Below, in pieces: positions 1 to 8,902 of a stretch of DNA of 57,598 nucleotides. Position numbers and translations under genes: made by a program. The notes under the pieces are model-generated. The model was not told where the DNA came from. It did not search any database and worked only from the letters and a program-made list of their open reading frames with translations. Origin of the DNA: Pedobacter kyungheensis. Lineage in GTDB: Bacteria > Bacteroidota > Bacteroidia > Sphingobacteriales > Sphingobacteriaceae. Location of the stretch: positions 1-57,598 of the forward strand of contig NZ_JSYN01000029.1 of the NCBI RefSeq assembly GCF_000812965.1, read 5' to 3'. How positions within the stretch are numbered: the stretch's first letter is position 1; every line of letters begins with the position of its first letter.

Positions 1-33
1 TCATGCTGAACTTGTTTCAGCGTCTCAATAATG

Positions 34-64
34 AAAACCCTTTCAGTTTACTGAAAGGGTTTTT
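34..64 (+). terminator. Rho-independent terminator upstream of rpe
   Basis: A perfect 12-13 bp inverted repeat with a TTTA loop (arms around AACCCTTTCAG and CTGAAAGGGTT) is followed by a T-run. It probably ends a gene lying left of the window. The flanking bases 1-27 resemble the dispersed GTCAT/GCTGAA-type intergenic repeat seen elsewhere in this window. Confidence 0.8.
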
Positions 65-251
65 GTTTATACATTGAAAGTGAAATATCAACTTTTCTTC
101 TAACCATTGTATAAAACTTTTACTTCGTACAAATATATCTTGCATCAGCAAACTTAAAACTTTCGCACATCTTTTGTAACTTGCATACTTAGTAAAACCT
201 AAAAACAACCGTAATTGCGACACACAAAGCAATTACGAAAACCCATAAGAG

Positions 252-923
252 ATGAAATACATTATAGCCCCATCCATACTTTCGGCCAATTTTGGCAATT
301 TGCAGCGCGATATCGAAATGATCAATAACAGTGAGGCCGATTGGTTTCATGTTGATGTAATGGATGGTGTTTTTGTACCCAATATATCTTTTGGCTTCCC
401 GGTTATGGCTGCAGTTAAAAAACACGCTACCAAACCTTTGGATGTGCATTTAATGATTGTTGAACCTGATAAATACATCAGCGATTTTGCAAAGGCCGGA
501 GCCGACCGCATTACCGTACATTACGAAGCCTGCACACACTTGCACCGTAGCATTCAATTGATAAAGGCATCGGGTTGTAAAGCAGGGGTGGCTCTAAATC
601 CGCATACACCTGTTACTCTGTTGCAGGATGTAATTGAAGACCTGGATCTGGTTCTGATTATGTCGGTTAACCCAGGCTTTGGTGGTCAGGCATTTATTCA
701 CAATACCTACAAAAAAATACAAGACCTGAAAGCATTGATTAAAGGCATAAACGACGATTTAATTATAGAAGTAGATGGAGGTGTGGGCTTGCAGAATATC
801 GCTGCGCTTGCATCTGCTGGTGCCAATGCTTTTGTGGCAGGTAATGCAATTTTCGCAACCGAAAGCCCTACAACAACAATTGCTAAAATGAAACAATTAA
901 CCCATAACAGTGTGAGTATTTAA
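252..923 (+). CDS. rpe: Ribulose-phosphate 3-epimerase
   Basis: This cytoplasmic enzyme interconverts D-ribulose 5-phosphate and D-xylulose 5-phosphate in the pentose phosphate pathway. The 223 residues match the usual family length, and the TIM-barrel landmarks are in order: APSILSANF at the N-terminus, HVDVMDG with metal ligands near H33 and D35, DVHLMI with H66, the phosphate-binding loop SVNPGFGGQ near 138-146, EVDGGV with the catalytic D175, and VAGNAIF at the C-terminal phosphate site. The ATG start gives the canonical beginning. It appears monocistronic, with an 80-bp gap before the next gene. Confidence 0.97.
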   Translation: MKYIIAPSILSANFGNLQRDIEMINNSEADWFHVDVMDGVFVPNISFGFPVMAAVKKHATKPLDVHLMIVEPDKYISDFAKAGADRITVHYEACTHLHRSIQLIKASGCKAGVALNPHTPVTLLQDVIEDLDLVLIMSVNPGFGGQAFIHNTYKKIQDLKALIKGINDDLIIEVDGGVGLQNIAALASAGANAFVAGNAIFATESPTTTIAKMKQLTHNSVSI

Positions 924-1003
924 TTGTTTTATTGCTATATTGTTTCTGATATGACGACTGTTTATCAGTCTTAATATTTAAAACTTCAGTCTTTCTGTTA
1001 AAA

Positions 1004-3424
1004 ATGCTCAAATTTCGGCTGCTCTTTTTTCTTTTAATTGCTGGTTGCAGTCTGGCACTTGCGCAACCACTGGTGAGGGTTTCCGGAATAGTGCAGAATG
1101 AAGAAAAATTGCCGCTGGCGCAGGTTACGGTTATTGTACTCGGTCAGGCGCAATCAACTGTTACTGACGAATTTGGTGTATATACCATATATTCTAAAAC
1201 CCGGTCTTTTAGCATCAAATATTCGTTGCTGGGCTATCAGCCCCAAACCATAAAATTTAATGAACGCTCTGGTGCAAGGATACTGCAAAAAGTAAATCTG
1301 ATAGCCAATATCAACGAATTGGAGCAGGTAAACATTACCAATAAACAAAATCAGCTCAGCAATGCTACAACCATTAACGTTGCCGATATAGGCGCCATGC
1401 CTTTGGTTTCGGGCAATTTCGAAACTATGCTCAAAACCTTACCTGGTGTATCAACCAATAACGAGTTGAGTGCACAGTACAGCGTTCGGGGAGGTAACTT
1501 TGATGAGAATTTAATTTACATCAACGATGTCGAAATTAACCGGCCTGTACTGATCCGCAACGGACAGCAGGAGGGCCTTAGCTTTATCAATTCGGATCTG
1601 GTAAGTAAGGCCAAATTTTCTGCGGGTGGTTTCGAAGCGAAATATGGCGATAAACTTTCTTCCATTCTTGATGTCAGGTATGATAAGCCAGATAGTAATC
1701 AAACGATATTGAGCACCAGTTTGTTAAATACTTCACTAAGCACAAAACGCGTATTTAGACATAGCTTTTTGCTCGCAGGATTGCGTTATAAGAATAACAC
1801 CAGCGTTTTAGTTAAGCAGGACGAGAAAGGAAGCTATAATCCCAACTATGCCGATGCGCAGGTGCTTTACCAATACGATTTTTCGCCTAAATTTAACATC
1901 AGTTTTTTAAGCAATTTTAACCTTGGTCAGTTTAAACTGGTGCCTACCAACCGGGAAACTCAGTTTGGCACCTTAAGCACTACACTGAAGTTAAATGTCG
2001 ATTATACCGGGCAGGAAATAGACGATTACCAAACCTTTGGCAGTGCTATTACCGCTGCTTATTCGCCCAGGCCTAATTTGGTGATTAAATTTATCAACAG
2101 CTATTTTAATACCATCGAGCGTGAACGCTTTGATATTAATGGAAGCTATGTTTTTGCAGAAGTAGATAACAACTTTTCAGGCGAAAATTTTGGTCCTGTA
2201 AGTAAAAACAGAGGGATAGGGAGCTACTATAATTATGGACGAAACAGTTTAAATACTCAAATTTTTGCTTCTGAAATAAAGGTAGATCAGAATTTTAACA
2301 GTCATGTTTTTTCGTGGGGAGTTAAATTTGATCAGTCCAGATATAATGATCAGTTAAACGAATACAACTATACCGATTCTGCAGGCTTTATTTTGCCAAA
2401 TAATAGTAAAAACATCGTCATGCAGAATGTAATTAACATTAAGAATAATCTTGATATTAAAAATTACAGCGCTTACATTCAGGATAGTTATTCACTTTCC
2501 AGCTCTGCCGAATTACAGTTGGGCGCACGTGCAACTTACAGTTCTTTAAGTAAACAACTGTTGATCAGTCCGCGGATGTTGATTGCCTACAGGCCCAATT
2601 CAAATAATAAGATTTTACGATTTACAGCGGGTGTTTACAAACAACCGCCTTCGTACCGAACCATTCGTGATTTTTCAGGCGTGCTGAATATTGATCAGAA
2701 GGCACAAAGTTCTTACAATACTTCTTTGGGCTACGAATATGCGTTCGATGCTCTGGGAACGCGTTTAAAATTTACTTCCGAAGCTTATTTTAAATATTCT
2801 GACCGGTTAATTCCTTACAAAATTGATAATTTGCGTATCAAATACCTGGCAAACGAAATTTCGAAAGGTTATGCCTACGGTGCCGATTTCAGTATAGGAG
2901 GGGAGTTTGTAAAAGACCTGGTTTCCTATTTCAGAATGTCGGTAATGCATGCCAACGAAGATATTATTGGCGATAGTTACGTGCAGAACGGTACCACCAT
3001 TTATCCGGGTTATTTAAAGCGACCGACTGATCAACGCTTAAATTTCTCTGTTTTCTTTCAGGATAGGTTATTAAACAGTCCTACTTACAAGGTACACCTA
3101 AATGCCCTTTATGGTTCCCGTTTGCCTATCGGTCCTTCGCAAACACCGAGGTATTTGGATCAGTTTTTTGTTCCATCATATAAGCGTGTAGATATTGGTT
3201 TCTCTAAAGATTTTCTGGATGATGCGGCCCTGCATAAACCCAAATTTTTAGATCGTAATTTTAGCTCGGTGATTTTGTTTTTCGAGGTGTTCAACCTGCT
3301 TAATATTGATAACACCGTTTCTTATTTATGGCTTAAAGATGTAGATAATGTACAGTACGCCATTCCAAATTATTTAACCGGCAGGCAATTTAATTTAAAG
3401 CTGATTGTTAAACTTAAAAATTAA
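1004..3424 (+). CDS. TonB-dependent receptor with N-terminal carboxypeptidase-regulatory-like domain
   Basis: This is a predicted outer-membrane active transporter. A signal peptide with hydrophobic core FRLLFFLLIAG and cleavage after ALAQ is followed by a carboxypeptidase-regulatory-like beta-sandwich (about residues 22-110, 'VSGIVQNEEKLPLAQVTV'). A plug domain follows (about 115-230; 'TLPGVSTNNELSAQYSVRGG' is the typical plug core), then a long beta-barrel ending in an aromatic/hydrophobic strand. At 806 residues it is a normal length. No SusD-like partner follows, so it is not a standard polysaccharide utilisation pair. The substrate cannot be read from the sequence; siderophore, peptide or oligosaccharide are all possible. 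Confidence 0.9.
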   Translation: MLKFRLLFFLLIAGCSLALAQPLVRVSGIVQNEEKLPLAQVTVIVLGQAQSTVTDEFGVYTIYSKTRSFSIKYSLLGYQPQTIKFNERSGARILQKVNLIANINELEQVNITNKQNQLSNATTINVADIGAMPLVSGNFETMLKTLPGVSTNNELSAQYSVRGGNFDENLIYINDVEINRPVLIRNGQQEGLSFINSDLVSKAKFSAGGFEAKYGDKLSSILDVRYDKPDSNQTILSTSLLNTSLSTKRVFRHSFLLAGLRYKNNTSVLVKQDEKGSYNPNYADAQVLYQYDFSPKFNISFLSNFNLGQFKLVPTNRETQFGTLSTTLKLNVDYTGQEIDDYQTFGSAITAAYSPRPNLVIKFINSYFNTIERERFDINGSYVFAEVDNNFSGENFGPVSKNRGIGSYYNYGRNSLNTQIFASEIKVDQNFNSHVFSWGVKFDQSRYNDQLNEYNYTDSAGFILPNNSKNIVMQNVINIKNNLDIKNYSAYIQDSYSLSSSAELQLGARATYSSLSKQLLISPRMLIAYRPNSNNKILRFTAGVYKQPPSYRTIRDFSGVLNIDQKAQSSYNTSLGYEYAFDALGTRLKFTSEAYFKYSDRLIPYKIDNLRIKYLANEISKGYAYGADFSIGGEFVKDLVSYFRMSVMHANEDIIGDSYVQNGTTIYPGYLKRPTDQRLNFSVFFQDRLLNSPTYKVHLNALYGSRLPIGPSQTPRYLDQFFVPSYKRVDIGFSKDFLDDAALHKPKFLDRNFSSVILFFEVFNLLNIDNTVSYLWLKDVDNVQYAIPNYLTGRQFNLKLIVKLKN

Positions 3425-3701
3425 TCAGATAACCCATTCTGCTTTATCAAAACCGATGGTAGAAGAGATCTTCCAGGGCAAAATTTGAATAAAAATTTAG
3501 TTCATTTTTGATGAAAAATTAGTTTTTACATTGTATTGTTTAAGTCTTTTAATCTGCGCATACCGCTTATTGCAAAAACTGCAACAAAAAGATCAATTTT
3601 AGTCTTTTTTTTAACAATATTTAATTTTTTAGGATACGATTTTATGGGCATAACTGCTATAAAAATTTTACATTTACGCCTATAAAACATTATATAATAA
3701 G

Positions 3702-4775
3702 ATGAAGCATAATTTTGGCGCAGGCCCTTGTATTTTACCTCAGGAAGTGTTTAAACAAGCAGCTCAGGCTGTTTTAGATTTTAACGATGGATTATCGATT
3801 TTAGAGATTTCGCACAGAACAACCGAATTTGAGGCAGTTGTTGCAGAAGCTGATAAATTGGTAAAGGAATTATTAAATGTGCCATCGGGATATTCCGTTT
3901 TATTTCTACAGGGAGGAGCAAGTTTACAGTTTGCAATGGTGCCAATGAACCTATTGGGCGATGGACAAACTGCAAGTTATTTAGATTCTGGTGTTTGGGC
4001 CAGCAAGGCTTTAAAAGAAGCTAAATTAGTAGGTAATGTAAATGTAGTGGCTTCTTCAAAAGATGCTAATTATACCTTTATTCCGAAAGATTTCGAGATT
4101 CCGGCTGATAGCGCTTATTTCCACTACACTTCAAACAACACCATTTACGGTACGGAGCTTTTCGAAGCACCAAAAACCACTGTTCCGGTTGTATGTGATA
4201 TGTCGTCTGATATCATGAGTCGTGTGATTGATGTTTCACAGTTCGATTTAATTTATGCAGGAGCTCAAAAAAATGTAGGCCCGGCCGGATTAACCATCGT
4301 GATTGTTAAAGATGAAATTTTAAATAAAATCGACCGTAAAATTCCATCAATGTTAAACTATCAGTCTCATATCGATAATGGTTCGATGTACAATACTCCT
4401 CCGGTTTTCTCTATCTATGTAGCTTTATTAAATCTACGTTGGTTAAAATCAAAAGGTGGTGTTGCAGAAATCGAGAAAGAAAACAAACAAAAAGCAGAAG
4501 CACTTTACAGGGAGATTGACCGCAATCCATTGTTCAAGGGTACCTGTGCAGTTGAAGACCGTTCTAAAATGAATGTTTGTTTCGTGATGGAAAATGCTGA
4601 ATTGGAAAAACCATTCCTGAAATATGCTGAAGAGCAAGGTATTGTAGGTATTAAAGGCCACAGAAGTGTTGGTGGTTTCCGCGCTTCAATGTACAATGCT
4701 TTACCAATTACAAGTGTACATGCTTTAATTGATGCAATGCAGGCATTTGAAGAACAACAGGCAAAAGCAAATTAA
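3702..4775 (+). CDS. serC: Phosphoserine aminotransferase
   Basis: The PLP enzyme converts 3-phosphohydroxypyruvate and glutamate to O-phosphoserine and 2-oxoglutarate, the second step of serine synthesis; it may also act in the PLP pathway. The start MKHNFGAGPCILP is typical. SHRTTEF (about 38-44) and the PLP lysine K190 in the AGAQKNVGPAG motif are present, with an arginine-rich C-terminal GHRSVGGFRAS. The 357 residues are the expected length. serA follows after a 67-bp gap, so the two are probably co-transcribed. The 277-bp upstream gap is AT-rich, with no ORF or strong hairpin seen; it presumably carries the promoter. Confidence 0.97.
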   Translation: MKHNFGAGPCILPQEVFKQAAQAVLDFNDGLSILEISHRTTEFEAVVAEADKLVKELLNVPSGYSVLFLQGGASLQFAMVPMNLLGDGQTASYLDSGVWASKALKEAKLVGNVNVVASSKDANYTFIPKDFEIPADSAYFHYTSNNTIYGTELFEAPKTTVPVVCDMSSDIMSRVIDVSQFDLIYAGAQKNVGPAGLTIVIVKDEILNKIDRKIPSMLNYQSHIDNGSMYNTPPVFSIYVALLNLRWLKSKGGVAEIEKENKQKAEALYREIDRNPLFKGTCAVEDRSKMNVCFVMENAELEKPFLKYAEEQGIVGIKGHRSVGGFRASMYNALPITSVHALIDAMQAFEEQQAKAN

Positions 4776-4842
4776 TATAAATTATAACCACAACTTAATG
4801 GATTACACCTAAATCCATTGAGTTGTGCAATGATAAATCACA

Positions 4843-5793
4843 ATGTTTAAAATATTAGCAAACGACGGAATTGATCCGATCGGAAAAGAATTATTAGAAA
4901 AAGCAGGTTTTCAGGTAGATACTGAAACAATTGCACAAGATCAATTAGCTGAAGCTTTAAAAAACTATGATGCCATTACCGTACGTAGTGCTACAAAAGT
5001 TAGAAAAGAACTGATTGATGCCGTGCCTAATATCAAATTAATTGGCAGAGGTGGTGTTGGTATGGATAATATCGACGTAGAATATGCACGTAGTCAGGGT
5101 ATTGCAGTGGTAAACACACCGGCTGCTTCTTCTTTATCAGTAGCTGAATTGGTATTCTCACATTTATTTACAGGGATCAGATTTTTACAAGATGCTAACC
5201 GTAAAATGCCTGTTGAAGGTTCAACCCAGTTTAATAACCTTAAAAAAGCTTATGCAAAAGGAACCGAGCTAAGTGGTAAAACCATAGGTATTATTGGTTT
5301 TGGCCGTATTGGCCGTGCAACCGCAAAAGTTGCTTTAGGTTTAGGAATGAATGTTTTGGCTTACGATTTATATCCTACAGAAACCGAAATTACTTTAGAT
5401 TTCATGGGAGGTCAATCAGTAAGTATTCCGATTAAAACCGTTTCATTAGACGAAGTAATTTCTGGAAGTGATTTCTTAAGCTTACACACCCCATTTGCTG
5501 ATAAACCAATTTTAGGTGCCGAAGAATTTGCTAAAATGAAAAAAGGCGTTGGTATTGTAAACTGCTCACGTGGTGGAACAATAGATGAACCAGCTTTAAT
5601 CGAAGCCTTAAATTCTGGTAAAGTATCTTTTGCAGGTTTAGATGTTTTTGATAACGAGCCTACTCCGCTAGCTGAAATTTTAACACACCCCAAAATCTCG
5701 TTAACTCCACACATCGGTGCATCTACAAACGAAGCTCAGGAGCGCATTGGCGCTGAATTGGCTACGTTGATTATCGAGCATTTTAAAAAATAA
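4843..5793 (+). CDS. serA: D-3-phosphoglycerate dehydrogenase (short form, no ACT domain)
   Basis: It oxidises 3-phosphoglycerate with NAD+, the first committed step of serine synthesis. The Rossmann motif IIGFGRIGRAT lies at about 151-160. The catalytic triad of the D-2-hydroxyacid dehydrogenase family is visible: R243 in NCSRGG, E272 in DVFDNEP and H290 in LTPHIGAST. At 316 residues it is the short class, lacking the C-terminal ACT/serine-binding domain, so feedback inhibition by serine through ACT is not expected. It pairs with serC upstream and is followed by a strong terminator. A related hydroxyacid dehydrogenase activity cannot be excluded, but the serC linkage supports SerA. Confidence 0.94.
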   Translation: MFKILANDGIDPIGKELLEKAGFQVDTETIAQDQLAEALKNYDAITVRSATKVRKELIDAVPNIKLIGRGGVGMDNIDVEYARSQGIAVVNTPAASSLSVAELVFSHLFTGIRFLQDANRKMPVEGSTQFNNLKKAYAKGTELSGKTIGIIGFGRIGRATAKVALGLGMNVLAYDLYPTETEITLDFMGGQSVSIPIKTVSLDEVISGSDFLSLHTPFADKPILGAEEFAKMKKGVGIVNCSRGGTIDEPALIEALNSGKVSFAGLDVFDNEPTPLAEILTHPKISLTPHIGASTNEAQERIGAELATLIIEHFKK

Positions 5794-5804
5794 TAATATA
5801 AGTT

Positions 5805-5841
5805 AGACCTTATAGGTTTCAAAAACCTATAAGGTCTTTTT
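5805..5841 (+). terminator. Terminator after serC-serA
   Basis: A perfect 15-bp inverted repeat (AGACCTTATAGGTTT and its complement) with a 3-base loop is followed by TTTTT. It closes the serine operon. The reverse-strand 48-residue gene ends two bases beyond it. Confidence 0.88.
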
Positions 5842-5842
5842 A

Positions 5843-5989
5843 TTAATCCAACGCCTGCGTAAGCACCCAATAGCGGTAACCTAATATCGCCTTTTGCCAG
5901 GTGCTTAATTTATTGGGGTCTTTCTTGTATAAATTGGGTAAAATGGCATTGTTAATTTTAACCAGAACTTTAAACAGTGCTTTTTTCAT
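5843..5989 (-). CDS. 48-residue conserved-type small basic protein
   Basis: A short gene of 48 codons on the reverse strand starts MKKALFKVLVKINNAILPNL and ends LGYRYWVLTQALD. Its start overlaps the last 20 bp of the gene upstream (5970-6500), so the two are probably translationally coupled. The pattern of a lysine-rich start, a helix with AILP, then a W/Y-rich tail ending in ALD resembles tiny Bacteroidota proteins often labelled 'SsrA-binding protein' in databases. It is far too short to be SmpB and lacks the SmpB core, so that name should not be carried over. Function unknown. The family resemblance is from memory and unverified. Confidence 0.6.
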   Translation of the reverse strand: MKKALFKVLVKINNAILPNLYKKDPNKLSTWQKAILGYRYWVLTQALD

Positions 5990-6500
5990 ACCTTTTATAT
6001 TGCTGTAGTTTTTTGTTGAAAAAATAAAAGCCCCCTGCCATTACCAGAATTAAAAACACAATGAGATAATTAACCAGGTTTTTGCCTTTATCTCTTTTGT
6101 CGGCAGCAAGCCTTAACTGCTCGTTCTGGTCCTGTAATTTTTTAATGGTTTGCATGTAACGCTGTATGCGTTCTTCTGATTGATCAGATACGGCAATTTT
6201 CTGCTGGTTCTGAAGATCTTTATAATCCATTAATACCTTAAGCTCGGTAAAAATATTATTATCGGTTAGAACAACCTGACGCAGGATTTCATTTGAATTT
6301 TTAATATCGCGCTTGGTTTGCCAGCCAAAAATCCCGGTACGCTGGTTCAGGCTTTGATCATATTGGCCAAATTTTGCACTTCTTTCAGCCAGTAAGCTAT
6401 TTATTTTGGCGCGCTGTGCAGCATAAGCAGTAGTATCTTGTTGAGCAAAACCCTGAAAATGAAACAGGAGGGCAGCAAGCAGGTAAATGTATTTCTTCAT
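5970..6500 (-). CDS. Secreted or membrane-anchored coiled-coil protein, function unknown
   Basis: 176 residues. A Sec signal peptide (MKKYIYLLAALLFHFQGFAQ) is followed by an all-helical, charged and glutamine-rich segment (about 25-135) that looks like coiled coil. A single transmembrane helix (LVNYLIVFLILVMAGGFYFF, about 142-161) and a short basic tail KKLQQYKRYEKS come last. The topology suggests a periplasmic coiled coil anchored by its C-terminal helix. I do not recognise a named domain. It forms a two-gene unit with the overlapping 48-residue gene downstream. Confidence 0.75.
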   Translation of the reverse strand: MKKYIYLLAALLFHFQGFAQQDTTAYAAQRAKINSLLAERSAKFGQYDQSLNQRTGIFGWQTKRDIKNSNEILRQVVLTDNNIFTELKVLMDYKDLQNQQKIAVSDQSEERIQRYMQTIKKLQDQNEQLRLAADKRDKGKNLVNYLIVFLILVMAGGFYFFNKKLQQYKRYEKSTV

Positions 6501-6591
6501 GTGCTATAAACGTGAAAAAGACTCAACTTGTTTTGTTTTCCCAAAGATGCATTAAACACGCTTTCCGCTTTGGTCTTTAGTCTTTCTGCTT

Positions 6592-7380
6592 TTAGCTCAC
6601 TTTAGAATGAAACTCAACTCTTACAATATCGCCCAGGTGCAAGCCTAACAATCCACTCGCTTTACCCTTATTAATGGCAATTTCGAGGTGGTTACTAATC
6701 CCGAACAGGCAAAGTTTTTCACCTTCCTGTACTTCATTGTAATGCCAGCTCAATTGGGTAATGGTTTCACTTTTTCTGAAATGCAGGGTGAAGTCGCGGT
6801 TTTTCTGGATGCGGGTAAAAAGGTCTTTGGTAATATTGGTAATTACATTGCAAAAAGTATCGATATATACCACACTTCCGCGAATGATATCTTTCTCTAT
6901 AACAGGGTGTAAAAGCATTTTTTGCTCAATCTCTGCTACAGGTAAACCAATGTCTTTTAATTTCCCTCCTTTAGCCAGATGTGTTGCAGCTTTTACAAAA
7001 ATATCAACCAAAGGGAAGTGGAGATATTTCAGGTCCTGCATAATATTCAGCTCTACTACATCTTCCGGATGCTCATCAAAAAGCAGGGAGAAAATACCAT
7101 TATCGGCACCTACAAAATAATGGTCGCGGTGTTTAACGGCAATGTATTTGGTGTTTTCGCTATACACAGAATCGATACCAATTAAGTGTACCGTATTTTT
7201 CGGGAAATATGGATAAGCGTTCTTTAAAACGAAGGCTGCATACGAAATATTGAACGATGGAACTTCGTGGGTAATATCAATTAAATTAACATTAGGCATA
7301 AGACTCAGCAGACTACCTTTTAGTGCACTCTGGTAAAAATCTTTTGAACCTAAATCTGTTGTTAAAGTAATTATCCCCAT
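6592..7380 (-). CDS. SAM hydrolase / SAM hydroxide adenosyltransferase family protein (DUF62)
   Basis: Members of this family cleave S-adenosyl-L-methionine to adenosine and methionine using a water-derived hydroxide; the fluorinase and chlorinase are specialised relatives. The family start MGIITLTTDLGSKDFY is at 7380. An upstream in-frame ATG at 7440 would add 20 atypical residues (MNICRRLGLYT...), so the internal start is preferred. Other family signatures are GIDSVYSENTKYIAVKHRDHYFVGADNGIF in the middle and YIDTFCNVITNITKDLF in the C-terminal barrel. With 262 residues the length is usual. It diverges from phoH. Biological role in Bacteroidota is unclear; halogenase activity is not implied. 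Confidence 0.88.
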   Translation of the reverse strand: MGIITLTTDLGSKDFYQSALKGSLLSLMPNVNLIDITHEVPSFNISYAAFVLKNAYPYFPKNTVHLIGIDSVYSENTKYIAVKHRDHYFVGADNGIFSLLFDEHPEDVVELNIMQDLKYLHFPLVDIFVKAATHLAKGGKLKDIGLPVAEIEQKMLLHPVIEKDIIRGSVVYIDTFCNVITNITKDLFTRIQKNRDFTLHFRKSETITQLSWHYNEVQEGEKLCLFGISNHLEIAINKGKASGLLGLHLGDIVRVEFHSKVS

Positions 7381-7483
7381 TAAAAATTCATTATTATTGC
7401 TTATTCTTGTGTACAGGCCTAAGCGTCTGCAAATATTCAAATTTTAATTAATATACCCCGATAACTTTTTAAAATACTACAGT

Positions 7484-8443
7484 TTGAACGAATTAAAATT
7501 AACTCTGGATACCGTAAATCCTGCTCACTTTTGGGGGCCGAATAATGAGAATTACGAAATGATTAAAGGTGCTTTCGCGAAGTTGAAACTGGTAGCGAGA
7601 GGAAGTGATGTTAAGGTTCTCGGTGATGAACAGGAACTTAAGTCTTTTGAAGAGAAGTTTAACCAGCTCATTGCGCACCTCGAAAAATATAGTTCGTTAA
7701 CCAATAACGATGTAGAATCGATACTGGGAGCGAAGGCAACAAATCTGGCAAAAAAAGATGCCGAACAGCCAACTGGCGGTGGTGGAGAAGTGATTGTTTT
7801 TGGTACAAATGGTTTGCTGGTGAAAGCCCGCACGGCAAACCAGCGCAAAATGGTAAGCAGTATCGCAAAAAATGATATCTTATTTGCCATTGGTCCGGCA
7901 GGAACCGGGAAAACCTATACCGCTGTTGCTTTAGCGGTAAGGGCACTGAAAAATAAAGAAATTAAGCGCATTATTTTAACCCGACCGGCTGTTGAGGCAG
8001 GAGAGAACCTGGGCTTCCTTCCGGGCGATTTAAAAGAGAAGATCGACCCATATTTACGTCCGCTTTACGATGCACTGGATGACATGATCCCGGCAGAAAA
8101 GCTGAAGTTTTATATCGAAAACCGTACGATCGAGATTGCTCCTTTGGCCTTTATGCGCGGCCGTACGCTTGATAATTGCTTTGTGATACTCGATGAGGCT
8201 CAAAATGCCACCGATATGCAGTTGAAAATGTTTTTAACCCGTATGGGGCCAACCGCTAAATTTATCGTTACGGGCGATGTTACTCAGGTAGATTTGCCTA
8301 AAAAACAAATGTCGGGTTTGTTTAACGGTTTAAGGATTCTGGAAGATATTAAAGGTATCGATATTATTTATTTAAGTGGTGAAGATGTGGTTCGCCATAA
8401 ACTGGTTAAAGATATTCTTAAAGCTTACGGCGATATCCAGTAG
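7484..8443 (+). CDS. phoH: PhoH family ATPase
   Basis: A cytoplasmic P-loop ATPase of the PhoH/PhoL family, linked in other bacteria to RNA metabolism and phosphate stress. The Walker A motif GPAGTGKT lies at 137-144, Walker B CFVILDEAQN at about 223-232, and the family-typical TGDVTQVDLP sensor-like segment follows. The N-terminal 100 residues form the KH-like PhoL region. The reading frame begins with TTG at 7484, and no in-frame ATG precedes the conserved N-terminus. 319 residues is normal. The name rests on family membership; phosphate regulation is not shown here. Confidence 0.92.
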   Translation: MNELKLTLDTVNPAHFWGPNNENYEMIKGAFAKLKLVARGSDVKVLGDEQELKSFEEKFNQLIAHLEKYSSLTNNDVESILGAKATNLAKKDAEQPTGGGGEVIVFGTNGLLVKARTANQRKMVSSIAKNDILFAIGPAGTGKTYTAVALAVRALKNKEIKRIILTRPAVEAGENLGFLPGDLKEKIDPYLRPLYDALDDMIPAEKLKFYIENRTIEIAPLAFMRGRTLDNCFVILDEAQNATDMQLKMFLTRMGPTAKFIVTGDVTQVDLPKKQMSGLFNGLRILEDIKGIDIIYLSGEDVVRHKLVKDILKAYGDIQ

Positions 8444-8462
8444 TTTTTGTAAAATGGAAATG

Positions 8463-8510
8463 GTAAGATGGACAATGATTAAAGCTTTTTAAAATCATTA
8501 TCCATCTTAC
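8463..8510. repeat. 18-bp inverted repeat between phoH and the next gene
   Basis: Arms 8463-8480 (starting GTAAGATGGA) and 8493-8510 (ending TCCATCTTAC) are complementary over 18 positions with one mismatch and a 12-bp AT-rich loop. No T-run follows directly, so it is a weak terminator candidate; an mRNA-stabilising hairpin or a remnant of a dispersed repeat is as likely. Confidence 0.7.
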
Positions 8511-8524
8511 ATAAAATACCCCTG

Positions 8525-8803
8525 ATGGAAAATATTGATCTGAAAAATGGCTTGAAATTTTCTTTCGAAAAACTCCCGCATACCATTAGACTAATCATTT
8601 CGAAAAATGATGAAGAATGGGTTTGCAGAAAAGCGAAACTGAGTAAGCTTTATGCATTTGTTGCTATTAATCAGGCACATGTTTTCAATGGGCGGCTACA
8701 GTTGATGAAATCTGAAAACGATATTATTGTCCTGGTTAAAAATGAAAATATTGGCATCATTCCAGTCAGAAAATTTAAAGAGGCGTTAAAGGAACTGGAA
8801 TAA
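8525..8803 (+). CDS. Hypothetical protein, 92 residues
   Basis: A small protein with an ATG start, no signal peptide and no membrane segment. It alternates short predicted beta-strands (LKFSFEKL, TIRLIISKN, AFVAINQAHVF, DIIVLVKNE, IGIIPV) and ends in a helix KFKEALKELE, so a small alpha/beta fold is likely. I do not recognise the family. It sits between phoH and purC, separated from phoH by a strong hairpin and from purC by 99 bp, so it may be its own unit. Confidence 0.62.
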   Translation: MENIDLKNGLKFSFEKLPHTIRLIISKNDEEWVCRKAKLSKLYAFVAINQAHVFNGRLQLMKSENDIIVLVKNENIGIIPVRKFKEALKELE

Positions 8804-8902
8804 AATTATCTCCATAATTTATCCGGTTTAATAAACTATATTTCCAGACTTCAAGACCTCCTTCTTCCGACTTTCCGACTTTTTTCCTATTTTTACGGCC
8901 TC

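Noticed and set aside
189..449. Reverse 86-codon frame over the start of rpe
   Set aside because: Antisense to a certain gene; no start context and no recognisable protein.
1004..3424. SusC of a polysaccharide utilisation locus
   Set aside because: No SusD-like lipoprotein or glycoside hydrolase adjacent, and the length is shorter than SusC proteins (about 1000 residues).
5412..5714. Reverse 100-codon frame inside serA
   Set aside because: Shadow of a conserved enzyme's codons on the other strand.
5843..5989. SmpB (SsrA-binding protein)
   Set aside because: 48 residues against about 150 for SmpB and no oligonucleotide-binding core.
6592..7380. Fluorinase or chlorinase
   Set aside because: The family includes halogenases, but general bacterial members are SAM hydrolases; no halogen-specific loop or biosynthetic neighbours are visible.
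8888..8895. TATTTTTA promoter element just before purC
   Set aside because: Only about 8-14 bp from the start codon and without a -33 match; too weak to list as a feature.
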